Below are positions 16,536-25,213 of a stretch of 48,828 nt of DNA, in pieces. Every line of letters begins with the position of its first letter. Position 1 is the stretch's first letter. A program made the translations under genes and the position numbers. Under the pieces are notes generated by a model, which searched no databases, was not told where the DNA came from, and was given only the letters and a program-made list of their open reading frames with translations. Location: contig CAZIWA010000028.1 in NCBI GenBank assembly GCA_964542875.1, forward strand, positions 1 through 48,828. The letters run 5' to 3'. The stretch is from CAZGOM01 sp964542875 (GTDB taxonomy: Bacteria; Planctomycetota; Phycisphaerae; Phycisphaerales; Phycisphaeraceae).

Positions 16536-17588
16536 TCAGGCGGGGGTTTCCGACGTTGGGGCGGGGGCAGGCTTGGGGGTTTTGGGACCCTTGGCCCAGT
16601 TGTTGACTGGGCGTTCAATGAGCAGATAGAGGATGGTGGCGACGAGGATGGAGAGAGCGCCGGCGACGGCGGCGGCGAGGTAGTAGTTCACGCCTCGGTC
16701 GGTGAGCTGGATGATGACGCCGTAGCCGAAATTCTGGTGGACCAGGTAGAGGCTGTAGGAGATGGCGCCGAAGAAAACCAGCACGCGGCTTTGCAGGAGG
16801 GGGATATTGAAGTGGACCGCGGCGTACATGGTGGCCGCGAGCGGGATGACCACGAGGGTGGAGATCCAGCCTTCATTTAAGGTGTGGTTGGTGAGGCACA
16901 GCAGGATGATGACCAGGGCTTTGGGAGACCAGGCCAGCAAGCCTTTGTAGCGGGTGTGATAGATGAGGCAACCCAGCGCGAACAAGTGAATGAACTTGAG
17001 CACAAGCAGAATCTTGATGGCTTTGGTGACGATGTGCGGGGGGCAGAAATAAAGGGCAATGCTGAGGCAGACCAGGAAGGTGAGCCCTTCAAGGATGCGG
17101 TCTTTGAGCTTGACGAGCAGGAGGCCGGCGATGAAGAAGTAAAAGAGCATTTCGACCTGGAGCGTCCAGTAAACGCCGTCGATCATGGGGACTTTAAGGA
17201 ACTGGGCGAACATGGTGAAATTGCCCAGGAGGGCTTTAACGCCCACGGGCGGCTCGGGCATGGGGCCCAGGATGTGGAGTGAAGCGAAGGTGAAGAGGAC
17301 GGCGGCCCAGTAAACGGGATAAAGCCGGAAAAAGCGTGCTTTGGCGAAGGAGCCGATGGTGGATTTTTTCTCGGTGGTGAGGGTGATGACAAAGCCGCTG
17401 AGGATGAAAAAGAGTTCAACGCCGTAGTGCCCGCCTTGGAGAAAAGTAAGCTGCGGCGCGCGCTCGGGCTGGATGTTGTGGAAGTGGTAGAGGTAGTGGA
17501 AAAAGAGCACGGCGATGGCTGCGAGCCCGCGGAGGGAGTCCAGTTGGACGAGGCGTCCGGGGTTGGCTGCGGTCTGTTTATCCGTCAT
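16536..17588 (-). CDS. Acyltransferase family 3 (OafA/YrhL-like) membrane protein
   Basis: A 350-residue polytopic inner-membrane acyltransferase. The signature LDSLRGLAAIAVLFFH (about residues 15-30) opens the first membrane helix, and GVELFFILSGFVI (about 60-72) follows, both standard for the family. About ten hydrophobic helices and a Pro/Ala-rich tail complete it. Family members transfer acetyl or other acyl groups to cell-surface polysaccharide, peptidoglycan or lipid. The ATG at 17588 (MTDKQT) has TAGGAA just upstream; the frame extends to 17723 but that part is not family-like. Confidence 0.87.
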   Translation of the reverse strand: MTDKQTAANPGRLVQLDSLRGLAAIAVLFFHYLYHFHNIQPERAPQLTFLQGGHYGVELFFILSGFVITLTTEKKSTIGSFAKARFFRLYPVYWAAVLFTFASLHILGPMPEPPVGVKALLGNFTMFAQFLKVPMIDGVYWTLQVEMLFYFFIAGLLLVKLKDRILEGLTFLVCLSIALYFCPPHIVTKAIKILLVLKFIHLFALGCLIYHTRYKGLLAWSPKALVIILLCLTNHTLNEGWISTLVVIPLAATMYAAVHFNIPLLQSRVLVFFGAISYSLYLVHQNFGYGVIIQLTDRGVNYYLAAAVAGALSILVATILYLLIERPVNNWAKGPKTPKPAPAPTSETPA

Positions 17589-17824
17589 GCGATTCCTATG
17601 GTAAGCCGGATCAGCGCAGGGACGTGGCTCTAAAAGTAGACAGCCCTGATTAAGACAGGGCTTGGGGACTTTACCGGTCCAAAATAGGGTGGCATAGAGT
17701 ACCGATAGCGTGCGATTTTTCAAAGTATTAAGGCAAGTGAAGGGGGGAGAGAAGCATCAACGGGCTGATGACAGGTGGTGTTTCATGGGGTGCATGAAAG
17801 AATTTGCGGAGAGAGCGGGTTTTA

Positions 17825-17895
17825 GAGAGATTTGCGACTGAAGAGTTCACTTAAGGTGGTTGAATCGGGGGCCGGCGGGATGCCGGAGCCCCCGG
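17825..17895. repeat. Dispersed repeat with GCCGGCGGGA-type palindrome, family C, copy 1
   Basis: GAGATTTGCGACTGAAGAG leads into a hairpin of the form CGGGGGCCGGC...GCCGGAGCCCCCG. A copy with the same lead-in and hairpin is at 36811-36893. Such hairpins are frequent in planctomycete intergenic DNA. Confidence 0.6.
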
Positions 17896-17955
17896 CCAGA
17901 CGTAGAATCCGTCATGCACCCTGCTTGATGGTTGACACCCTGCTTGCAACTCATC

Positions 17956-17984
17956 TCGACATGCGGGGACGGTCTTGGTATAGT
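17956..17984 (+). promoter_or_regulatory. Probable rplS promoter
   Basis: TCGACA (17956-17961), 17-bp spacer, TATAGT (17979-17984). Both hexamers match the sigma70 consensus at 5 of 6 positions. Transcription would start near 17991, giving a leader of about 70 nt before rplS. Confidence 0.6.
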
Positions 17985-18063
17985 ATTCGACTCGCTCTGG
18001 ACCCTGGCCGATGGTGGATCGGCTACCAGTGCTTTGGTTTTTAGACAATTTGAGGCTAGTGCC

Positions 18064-18459
18064 ATGACTCAGGCCATCATTGAAGCAGTTGAAAAAGCGC
18101 ATCTCAAGAGCGATCTTCCCGAGATCTCCGTCGGCGACACCGTCGACTGCCATCTGAAGATCGTTGAAGGCAATAAAGAACGCATCCAGAAGTTCTCTGG
18201 TGTGGTTCTGCGCATTCAGGGCCGTGGCATCGCCAAGGCGATCCTGGTTCGCCGGATCGTGGCCAACGAAGGCGTTGAGCGGCTTTTGCCGCTGCACAGC
18301 CCTCGCGTGGCGAAGATCGACGTGGTGCGTGGCGGGCATGTCCGTCGCGCCAAGCTCTACTACCTGCGCGACCGGGTGGGCAAGAGCCGCCGCATCAAAG
18401 ACAGCAAGACGGAATCTTCCGCGGCTGAGACGGCGCCCGCAGCGGAAGCAAAGGCCTGA
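18064..18459 (+). CDS. rplS: 50S ribosomal protein L19
   Basis: A 131-residue L19 with the diagnostic blocks SVGDTVDCHLKIVEGNKERIQ, FSGVVLRIQGRG and the ending AKLYYLRDRVGKSRRIK, followed by an Ala/Glu-rich tail of about 20 residues. L19 lies at the 30S-50S interface. The ATG at 18064 has GAGG nine bases upstream; the frame is open from 17932, but that part covers the promoter. The gene is not preceded by rimM-trmD as in many bacteria; it has its own promoter and terminator. Confidence 0.95.
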   Translation: MTQAIIEAVEKAHLKSDLPEISVGDTVDCHLKIVEGNKERIQKFSGVVLRIQGRGIAKAILVRRIVANEGVERLLPLHSPRVAKIDVVRGGHVRRAKLYYLRDRVGKSRRIKDSKTESSAAETAPAAEAKA

Positions 18460-18508
18460 GGCACGACAGCCAAGCTGTCTGACTCAACCTCTCATACGAC
18501 CTACCGAG

Positions 18509-18534
18509 CGCCGGCCACAAGCCGGCGTTTTTTT
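18509..18534 (+). terminator. Rho-independent terminator of rplS
   Basis: CGCCGGC, loop CACAA, GCCGGCG and seven T. Confidence 0.9.
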
Positions 18535-18637
18535 ATTAAAAAAGTCATCGGGTTTCGGGGTTTGTGGTTTCGGGTCCAAGACATGGACCTGTTGCCGTTT
18601 CCGATTCCTGAACCGGACTTCGACTCTCGAAACTGTT

Positions 18638-18667
18638 TAGACAATCCACAATTTTTCCTCTTAATAT
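18638..18667 (+). promoter_or_regulatory. Candidate lysS promoter
   Basis: TAGACA (18638-18643), 18-bp spacer, TAATAT (18662-18667). If used, transcription would start only about 6 nt before the lysS ATG, fitting the absence of a Shine-Dalgarno sequence there. Confidence 0.35.
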
Positions 18668-18679
18668 CCCCAGATTCCC

Positions 18680-20290
18680 ATGAGCCAGAACCAACCCAAC
18701 GTGCCTGAGACCAAGCCCGCACCCGCAGAGTTCGGCACCGGCGACCTTATCGCCGACCGGCGCATCAAGCTGGGCAAGCTCAAGAATGAAGTGGGCATCG
18801 ACCCTTACGGCTCCCGGATCGACGGGTTGCTGACCCTGGCGGACGCGCGGGCGAAGTTTGACGCCCAGGCCGACCAGGCGCAGAAGGCCGACGCGGCAGC
18901 GCCCGACGCCCGGCCCATCGTGTGCGTGGCGGGGCGCGTGGTGCTGCATCGGGATATCGGCAAGCTGATCTTCATCACCCTGCGCGACCACACCGGCGAC
19001 CTGCAGGTGGGTGTGAGCAAGAAGTCCGTGAACGACAAGGAATTCACCCAGGCCAAGATGACGGACCTGGGCGACATCGTGGTGGTGCGCGGCGCGCTGG
19101 GGACGACCAAGACGGGTGAGATCACCGCGTGGGCGCAGAGCGTGGAACTGTCTGAGCGCACGCAGTGCCCTGGATATCGGATTGCGACCAAGTCGATCGC
19201 TCCGCCGCCGGCGAAGTGGGAAGGGTTGTCCGACCCTGAGCAGCGGTACCGGAAGCGTTACGTTGATCTTTGGGCCAACCCCGAGGTGATGCAGACGTTT
19301 TTGAAGCGCAGTGCGATTCTGCAGAGGATCCGTGAGTTTCTGCATAACCCGCCTGCGGGGATGGGGCCTGGGTTTCTGGAAGTGGAGACGCCCACGATGC
19401 AGGCCATCGCGGGTGGGGCGGCGGCGCGGCCGTTTGTGACGCACCACAACACGCTGGACATCCAACTGTTTTTGCGCATCGCACCGGAACTGTTTTTGAA
19501 GCGCCTGCTGGTGGGCGGCATGCCCCGGGTGTTTGAGGTTTCGCGCAACTTCCGGAACGAAGGCATTTCCGTCCGGCATAACCCTGAATTCACAATGATC
19601 GAGCTTTATCAGGCGTTTGGCGATTACAACGCCATGATGCTGCTGATGGAGACGCTGATCAACACGCTGGCGACGCAGGTGGCGGGCGGCGAGAAGCTGC
19701 CCTTTGGCGACCTGACGGTGGATTATTCGCTGCCGTTCACGCGCGTGAAGTACCACGAGATTTTTGAGAAGGTCAACGGCTTTGCCTCCAGCGACCATGA
19801 GAAGCTGGTGGCCAAGGCGCGCGAGCTGCACGTGAAGACGCACGGCGAAGACGGCACCCCCAAGGACCACGATGTGCTGCTGAGCGAAGTGTGGGAACAC
19901 ACCGTGGAGCCGGCGCTGGACAAGGCCAAGCCGACGTTCGTGATCGACTATCCCGCCGCGATCTGCCCGCTGACGAAGATCAAGCCCGACAACCCCGCGG
20001 TGGCGGAACGTTTTGAGCTGTACATCGCCGGGATGGAAGTGGCCAACGCGTACACGGAACTCAATGACCCGGACATCCAGGAAGCCAACTTCCGGCAGCA
20101 GCTTGCGGGCCAGAAGGAAGAAGATTCCATGGCGAAGATGGACATGGATTTCGTCGAAGCCCTGCGCGTGGGCATGCCTCCCGCGGGCGGGCTGGGGTTT
20201 GGCGTGGACCGGCTGGTGATGCTGCTGACGAATTCACGGTCGATCCGCGACGTGATTCTGTTTCCGTTGATGCGGCCTGAGGTGAAGTGA
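18680..20290 (+). CDS. lysS: Lysyl-tRNA synthetase, class II
   Basis: A 536-residue class II LysRS. The N-terminal OB-fold anticodon domain includes VCVAGRVVLHRDIGKLIFITLRDHTG at about residues 80-105. Motif 2 contains FRNEGISVRHNPEFTMIE (about 291-308) and motif 3 GFGVDRLVML (about 506-515). It charges tRNA-Lys. Length is slightly above the usual 500, partly from an N-terminal extension rich in Pro/Ala/Gln before the DRR motif. No ribosome binding site precedes the ATG at 18680. The stop is 1 bp from the 3' end of the opposing gene. Confidence 0.95.
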   Translation: MSQNQPNVPETKPAPAEFGTGDLIADRRIKLGKLKNEVGIDPYGSRIDGLLTLADARAKFDAQADQAQKADAAAPDARPIVCVAGRVVLHRDIGKLIFITLRDHTGDLQVGVSKKSVNDKEFTQAKMTDLGDIVVVRGALGTTKTGEITAWAQSVELSERTQCPGYRIATKSIAPPPAKWEGLSDPEQRYRKRYVDLWANPEVMQTFLKRSAILQRIREFLHNPPAGMGPGFLEVETPTMQAIAGGAAARPFVTHHNTLDIQLFLRIAPELFLKRLLVGGMPRVFEVSRNFRNEGISVRHNPEFTMIELYQAFGDYNAMMLLMETLINTLATQVAGGEKLPFGDLTVDYSLPFTRVKYHEIFEKVNGFASSDHEKLVAKARELHVKTHGEDGTPKDHDVLLSEVWEHTVEPALDKAKPTFVIDYPAAICPLTKIKPDNPAVAERFELYIAGMEVANAYTELNDPDIQEANFRQQLAGQKEEDSMAKMDMDFVEALRVGMPPAGGLGFGVDRLVMLLTNSRSIRDVILFPLMRPEVK

Positions 20291-20291
20291 G

Positions 20292-20972
20292 TTATTTCGC
20301 ATTGAAAATGTCGTCGGCGGATTTAACCGATGAGACGAGGCTGAATGCCCGCTGAAGGTTTTTATTGGTGACGTAGTAGCCGGTGGCGATCTCTTTGTTG
20401 AGGGCGGCTTTGGCTTCATCCAAGTCGTGGGTGCGCTTGGCCAAGACCCAGGTGAGGGCGCGGATCTGGCTGTCGCTTGAGCATTGGGGGATGTGGTTTA
20501 CGAGTTGGTAGACGTCGGCTCGAATGGCCACCAGGGCGGCCGCAGCGGGATAAAACCCATCTGTGCCGATGCACAGTCCCAAGGGAATGGTTTTGCCATC
20601 GATTCGATAGTCTGCAATGTTGTAAAGATCACGTTCCGCTTCGACGATGTTCAGGGTTTGGATACTGGTGCAGACACTGGCGAGCGGAGAGTCGTAGGCC
20701 AGATCATTGCGATGCCGTTGGATCGCGGTTGTGAGTGCTGCAACAATCGCCGTCGAATCGCGTTCGCGTTGTATGCCGATTTTCTGCATGGCGCTGTTAC
20801 GGATTGTTTTGTCGGGAGACAAGAGGAGGCCGATGTTTTGTGCGGATGTATCGGAGTCGGATTTTTTGGCTTGTGCATCGAGGGCGTAGGCGCAGGCGAA
20901 GCTCAATGAAAGGATGCAGCCGCCGACGAGCAGAAGCGTGGCGAGTCGATTGGATGACTTGATTTGAAGCAT
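20292..20972 (-). CDS. Hypothetical exported protein
   Basis: No family recognised. The 226-residue protein has an N-terminal signal-like helix (about residues 10-30, ending ACAYALDAQA) and a mature helical part. Segments such as SPDKTIRNSAMQKIG and SQIRALTWVLAKRTHDLDEAKAAL resemble HEAT-type helices, but no repeat is certain. It lies 23 bp downstream of the next gene upstream (20996-22261) on the same strand and may be co-transcribed. It converges on lysS with essentially no spacer. Confidence 0.65.
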   Translation of the reverse strand: MLQIKSSNRLATLLLVGGCILSLSFACAYALDAQAKKSDSDTSAQNIGLLLSPDKTIRNSAMQKIGIQRERDSTAIVAALTTAIQRHRNDLAYDSPLASVCTSIQTLNIVEAERDLYNIADYRIDGKTIPLGLCIGTDGFYPAAAALVAIRADVYQLVNHIPQCSSDSQIRALTWVLAKRTHDLDEAKAALNKEIATGYYVTNKNLQRAFSLVSSVKSADDIFNAK

Positions 20973-20995
20973 GCATACTCCGAAATTTGGGGACG

Positions 20996-22261
20996 TTAAT
21001 GGAGCCTGGATGCGGTTGATTTTGAGAGCTTGCCGGCGACGGCGGATTTCACGAACTGGTCGGGGTGGATGTGGCCTTCAAACTCATTGGAGTAGAGCGT
21101 GGGGCTGTCAGTGCTGGAGGAAGAGATGCTCAAGGCGAAGCGGATCCGGGTTTTGAAAGGGCCATCGTATCTTGCACCGGCCATTGCGATGGCGTGGTTG
21201 GCGTTCAATGTGACGGTGGTTGGTTTATTGGCGGATCTTGCGGCGGGAGTTTGCTCGATGGGTTTCCATTTTCCGTCGGTGTCGAGGGCTTCCTGGTGAA
21301 GGAAGGGGACGCCTTTTTGGGTGGAAATGTCCAACGGGGTGGAGGAGTTGTTGATCAGGTAAACCTGAGTACCCTGGAAAGAGTCTTGAAGCAGAATGGG
21401 CCGATGGCAGGCTATGAGTTTGAGTTTGTTTTCATCGGGCTGGAGCCATTGCGGAATGTTCATGCGGTCCCAGGTTTCTTGAGGGATTCCAGGGCCTTGG
21501 ATGGGAGGACAGACGGTGCGGGCGGGGGACTTGACGGTGACTTTGGGGAAAGCGGTGGGGTTGGTTTTGAAGAGGTTGGGATCAATGCCGGCGTCGAATT
21601 CGTTGGAGTAGATTTTGCCGGTGAGGTTGACGCCGGAGCCGCCTTGCATGACGAAGCGGATTTTGGTTTTGTAGGGGCCGTCGTAGCGTGGGGGGGTGAC
21701 TTGCCAAGCTGAACGCGGAGGCAGGTAGACGCCGCAAAAGCCATTGCCGCAAACGCCGTACAACTCGGTCTGAATGGGCATCCAGCGGCCGGATTGATCG
21801 AGCGCTTCCTGCTGAAGAATGAGCTGATTGCCGTAGACGAGGACTTTGGCGGTGGTGTTTTGAGTGTTGACGGCGTAGAGCCGAACGCCTTTGGCTTTGC
21901 CTTGAAACACTGCGGGCTCGTCGGTGATGATGAGCTGGACGGGCGCTGTGGGATCAGGTTTTATCTGAAGGGATGCGGGGATGGCGATGGGGGTGTTGCG
22001 TGATGGAGGCGGTCCGTGGTTGAAAGGATTTTTCTCGTAGTCGCCAGAGACGCAAGCCTCGTTGGCAAACGCGCCGGGTGTCCAGGTGGCATAAGGCAGA
22101 GTTGCAGGGTCAGGAGGTGTCCAGTTGAGGTTTGCCGGCCAGACGGGTTGATGGTCGCGATCAACCGGGCCGGTTGAGTCGGAGCAGGCAAAGGCGAACA
22201 TCACCGGGATGGTCAAGAGCGTGCAGGCAACGGCGGTTTTGAATCTACGCGATAAGGTCAT
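20996..22261 (-). CDS. Probable lipoprotein with two copies of an unfamiliar ~107-aa domain
   Basis: A 421-residue protein with a signal peptide ending in a lipobox-like AFAC (Cys26). Two homologous domains lie at residues about 125-231 and 297-403. Each has a QEALDxxGxWxPI block, a central region, a RYDGPxKTxIRF block and a C-terminal YSNEFxxxIxPxxF block. The first copy also has a CGNGFCG pair of Cys, absent from the second. A third copy forms the distal half of the neighbouring gene 22364-23080. I cannot name the domain. The ATG at 22261 is chosen because the signal peptide starts there; the open frame reaches 22351. Confidence 0.75.
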   Translation of the reverse strand: MTLSRRFKTAVACTLLTIPVMFAFACSDSTGPVDRDHQPVWPANLNWTPPDPATLPYATWTPGAFANEACVSGDYEKNPFNHGPPPSRNTPIAIPASLQIKPDPTAPVQLIITDEPAVFQGKAKGVRLYAVNTQNTTAKVLVYGNQLILQQEALDQSGRWMPIQTELYGVCGNGFCGVYLPPRSAWQVTPPRYDGPYKTKIRFVMQGGSGVNLTGKIYSNEFDAGIDPNLFKTNPTAFPKVTVKSPARTVCPPIQGPGIPQETWDRMNIPQWLQPDENKLKLIACHRPILLQDSFQGTQVYLINNSSTPLDISTQKGVPFLHQEALDTDGKWKPIEQTPAARSANKPTTVTLNANHAIAMAGARYDGPFKTRIRFALSISSSSTDSPTLYSNEFEGHIHPDQFVKSAVAGKLSKSTASRLH

Positions 22262-22363
22262 GGCGGGTTTCCCGGAAGTAAGACGCGGCAAGAAGGCTTG
22301 CGCCCAAAATGATATCCGGTTGGCCGGTGGGTTTGATTCACTTGTGCGCAATGGGATGTGGGT

Positions 22364-23080
22364 TTACCCAAAGGCGCTAAATCGACTTACTATCAATTCC
22401 TCGATGGTGCTGAAGAGGCCGGGGTCGATGCTGCCGTCGAATTCGTTTGAAATGATGGTGGCGGTGGGTTGGCCTTCCTGGCGTCTGACAAGGACGAAGC
22501 GGAGCTTGGTTTTGTAGGAGCCGGCGTAGCGGGGTGCGATGAACCGCCAGGCGTGGGTGCGAGGGAGGTAGAGGGTGTGGAGGCTGTTGCCGCAATCGCT
22601 GTTGCGGAATATTTCGATGTGCTGCCATTGGCCGTGAGGGTCCAGGGCCTGCTGGACGATTTCAAGCCGTCCGTCTTCAGCATTAAAAGGCTGTTCGTTC
22701 CGGGAGTTGTTTTGGAGATAAAACTCGACGCCCTTGCAGGTGTTGTTGTAAATGGGGCTGGCGTCGGTGACGCGGAGCGTGATGTCGCTTATGGGGGCGT
22801 GGACTTTGAGGATGCGGACGGGGTAATTGTTGAAGGGGCTGTTGGCGCCTGGGCCCCAGTCAGAGATGTCTTTACGGGCGCCTGCGTGGGCGTAAGAGAT
22901 TTTCTGTTTTGCTTTTGGCGTGAAGAAAGGGGCAGCGGCGTAGCTGGCCGGTGGATTTATGATCGGATCGCTTGAAGGGGGGCCGGGAAGGGAAGCCCAG
23001 TGGATGCCATAGCTGACCGCCAGGCCGACGAAGACGGCAGCGGCGATGAGCAATCCCAAGTGTGAGTTTCCCTTTTTCAT
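22364..23080 (-). CDS. Membrane-anchored protein with the same unfamiliar domain
   Basis: A 238-residue protein with an N-terminal membrane anchor (about residues 8-27, GLLIAAAVFVGLAVSYGI), a Pro/Ala-rich linker and one domain copy at about 117-223. Matching blocks are QQALDPHGQWQHIE, SDCGNSLHTLYLP, APRYAGSYKTKLRF and SNEFDGSIDPGLF. The gene is 102 bp upstream of its two-domain paralogue on the same strand, so the pair probably arose by local duplication and is expressed together. Function unknown; surface or periplasmic location is inferred. Confidence 0.75.
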   Translation of the reverse strand: MKKGNSHLGLLIAAAVFVGLAVSYGIHWASLPGPPSSDPIINPPASYAAAPFFTPKAKQKISYAHAGARKDISDWGPGANSPFNNYPVRILKVHAPISDITLRVTDASPIYNNTCKGVEFYLQNNSRNEQPFNAEDGRLEIVQQALDPHGQWQHIEIFRNSDCGNSLHTLYLPRTHAWRFIAPRYAGSYKTKLRFVLVRRQEGQPTATIISNEFDGSIDPGLFSTIEELIVSRFSAFG

Positions 23081-23292
23081 GCGTGGTTCCCTGGTATGAC
23101 GTGCGAAAAGGGATTGTGTGCGAAATATAAGGATACATTTTCGGTGGCGGTCGAGGAGAATCGATCCAAGGCGTTGATGAGGGCGGTATGGTTTTTGTGG
23201 GTTGAGCCGGGAGGTCGTGCTGGCGAGGCGTGTCGGACGAAGGTGTTTGGTGGGAGGTGGGTAGGATTTTGTTGTTGGCGTGTGGCCCCGGA

Positions 23293-23319
23293 CACAGCAC
23301 TGCTTCGGGCCGTGCTGTG
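23293..23319. repeat. CACAGCAC/GTGCTGTG hairpin of a dispersed type
   Basis: An 8-bp perfect stem around TGCTTCGGGCC in the 267-bp spacer between two minus-strand genes. The motif looks like a dispersed planctomycete intergenic palindrome rather than a terminator, as no T run follows. Confidence 0.4.
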
Positions 23320-23347
23320 CTACCCCGGGTGGTTGGCGGTGAGGGGG

Positions 23348-23938
23348 TCAGTGTTTGCGGTATTGCTGGATCAGGTCGCGGGCTTCTTTGACGCGGGGGA
23401 GATTATCGACCTTGATTTCCCAATCGGATTCGCCAGCGGAGCTAATCTGGAGCGAGCCGTGGCCGGTGAGGCGGTTGATGAAGCTCTGCTGGACTTCGAC
23501 GGTGCGCACGTCGTTATGGAAAACTTCGGTCCGGGACTTGGAAAACCAGCCGAGTTCCATGATGGTTTTGCGGGTGGTGATGATCAAGAGGGCTGAACGG
23601 GTGTTGAACCACCAGACCGCCATGAAGAGGGCCTGTACGGCAATGATGACGAGAATGAGCCAGAGAATATGTTTGGCCCAGGGGTATTGCTCGGCGAGAT
23701 TGTGGTGGCCGGCGACGATGGCGGCGATGGCGACGCCGGCGATGAAGAAAGAGCCCCAGAAGGCGGCCGGATGAGCGCGCATGGAGGGAGAGCCGCGGTA
23801 GATTTCTTCTTCGGGCACATCGGGAATGGTTTCGCCCGCGGGGCTTTGGCCGGAGGCCAGGCGCGCGCGAACCTGGGCGCGGTAGGCCTCTTCTTCTTCG
23901 ATTCGCTTTTTCTCGGCTTCTGTGAGCATGGGGGTCAT
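23348..23938 (-). CDS. PH-domain (bPH/DUF304-like) membrane protein
   Basis: A 196-residue protein. A charged, Glu/Arg-rich N-terminal helix (residues 5-30) is followed by two membrane helices (about 60-77 and 90-110), then a bacterial PH-like domain: TRSALLIITTRKTIMELGWFSKSRTEVFHNDVRTVEVQQSF and GSLQISSAGESDWEIKVDNL. Such proteins (DUF304) are common membrane proteins of unclear role. It is upstream of the domain-repeat genes on the same strand, 267 bp away, and probably a separate unit. Confidence 0.75.
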   Translation of the reverse strand: MTPMLTEAEKKRIEEEEAYRAQVRARLASGQSPAGETIPDVPEEEIYRGSPSMRAHPAAFWGSFFIAGVAIAAIVAGHHNLAEQYPWAKHILWLILVIIAVQALFMAVWWFNTRSALLIITTRKTIMELGWFSKSRTEVFHNDVRTVEVQQSFINRLTGHGSLQISSAGESDWEIKVDNLPRVKEARDLIQQYRKH

Positions 23939-24070
23939 CAGATGTAAGAGGTTAGAGGTCTGATGTTAGATGTTGCTGAAGAAGAATAGGGGCGGGGGCC
24001 AGAAGCGTCTATCGGGGGAAGGATGACAAGGTGCGGCGGAGTTGTATGCGGACGGCGATTGTCGGCGGCC

Positions 24071-24106
24071 TTGACCCCAACCCTCTCCCAGAGGGAGAGG
24101 GGTCAA
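24071..24106. repeat. CCCTCTCCC-type dispersed palindrome, family D, intact copy
   Basis: TTGACCCC/GGGGTCAA encloses CCTCTCCC/GGGAGAGG. The hairpin is 22 bp downstream of the rfbB stop and has no T run. Related copies are at about 41097-41153 (variant), 44618-44655, 46142-46180, and an interrupted copy at 35808-35960. Confidence 0.65.
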
Positions 24107-24127
24107 GAGATGGCATGATTGTGTGGT

Positions 24128-25177
24128 TTAGCGGTTGCCGTAGAGCTTTTGGTAAAACTCGCGGTAAGCGCCGGATTTGACGCTGCGCCACCAATCCTGG
24201 TTGTCGACGTACCACTTGACGGTGGCTTCCAGCGCGCCGGGCCAGGCGGAGCGGGTGGGTTGCCAGCCGAGCTGGGTTTTGATTTTGGTGGCGTCGATGG
24301 CGTAGCGCCGGTCGTGGCCGGGGCGGTCGGCGACGCGCTGGATCATTTCCTCACCTTTGCCCATGGCTTTGAGGATCATGTTGGTGAGGTCGAGGTTGGA
24401 GCGCTCATTGTTGCCGCCGATGTTGTAGACCTCGCCGGACTGGCCGCGTTCGAGGACGGCGAGAATGGCTTCGCAGTGGTCGTCGACGTGGAGCCAGTCG
24501 CGGACATTGAGCCCGTCGCCGTAGAGGGGGATTTTCTTGTTTTCGATCAGATTGGTGACAAACAGAGGGATGACTTTTTCAGGGAACTGGTAGGGGCCAA
24601 AGTTGTTGGAGCACCGGGTCATGACGGTGTCGAGGTGGAAGGTGTGGTGGGCGGCGTTGACGCAGAGGTCGCTGGAGGCCTTGCTGGCGGAATAAGGGCT
24701 ATTGGCGGTGATGGGGTACTTTTCGGTGAACATCAGGTCCGGCCGGTCCAGCGGGAGAGAGCCGTAGACCTCGTCGGTGGAGACGTGGGCGAAGCGCCGC
24801 TTTTTGCCGTTGGAGAGGGGCTGGGCCTTGTCGGCCTGGCGGAGGCTGTCGAGCAAAGCCTGGGTGCCCAGGACGTTGGACTCGATGAAGGGGCGCGCGT
24901 CGAGGATGGACCGGTCGACGTGGCTTTCAGCGGCGAAGTGGACGACGGCGTCAACGGTCATCATGACGGGGTCGACTTTGGCCCGGTCGTTGATGTCGGC
25001 GTGGACGAAGGTGTAGTTGGGGTGGTCTGTGAGGTCCTTGAGGTTTTCAAGGTTGCCCGAATAGGAAAGCTTGTCGAGGTTCACCACGGACCAGGAGGGT
25101 CGGTTGTGGATGATGAACCGGATGAAGTTTGAGCCGATGAAACCGGCGCCGCCTGTGACGAGAATGGTGCGTGTCAT
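24128..25177 (-). CDS. rfbB: dTDP-glucose 4,6-dehydratase
   Basis: A 349-residue extended SDR of the RmlB/RfbB type. TGGAGFIGS (residues 8-16) binds NAD, the active site has STDEVYG (133-139) and Y162-x3-K166 (YSASK). CGNNFGPYQFPEK-like SNNFGPYQFPEKVIPLF and GDGLNVRDWLHVDDHC are diagnostic. It converts dTDP-glucose to dTDP-4-keto-6-deoxyglucose for deoxysugars such as rhamnose. No other rml genes are present. The pseudopilin gene upstream ends 36 bp before this start, so co-transcription is possible but functional relation is not evident. Confidence 0.93.
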   Translation of the reverse strand: MTRTILVTGGAGFIGSNFIRFIIHNRPSWSVVNLDKLSYSGNLENLKDLTDHPNYTFVHADINDRAKVDPVMMTVDAVVHFAAESHVDRSILDARPFIESNVLGTQALLDSLRQADKAQPLSNGKKRRFAHVSTDEVYGSLPLDRPDLMFTEKYPITANSPYSASKASSDLCVNAAHHTFHLDTVMTRCSNNFGPYQFPEKVIPLFVTNLIENKKIPLYGDGLNVRDWLHVDDHCEAILAVLERGQSGEVYNIGGNNERSNLDLTNMILKAMGKGEEMIQRVADRPGHDRRYAIDATKIKTQLGWQPTRSAWPGALEATVKWYVDNQDWWRSVKSGAYREFYQKLYGNR

Positions 25178-25213
25178 AGGGGCATTCTGCCCAGCGGGTG
25201 TGATGTTGTCGAG

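Larger units (their letters stand above)
17589..18063. other. Intergenic: hairpin, dispersed palindromic repeat and rplS promoter
   Basis: Contains a 7-bp-stem hairpin (AGCCCTG/CAGGGCT, 17642-17662), a dispersed repeat (17825-17895) ending in a GC-rich palindrome that recurs at 36811-36893, and the rplS promoter (17956-17984). No gene is seen. Confidence 0.55.

Noticed and set aside
18545..19900. 451-aa open frame on the minus strand opposite lysS
   Set aside because: Arg/His-rich shadow; lysS motifs on the plus strand are unambiguous.
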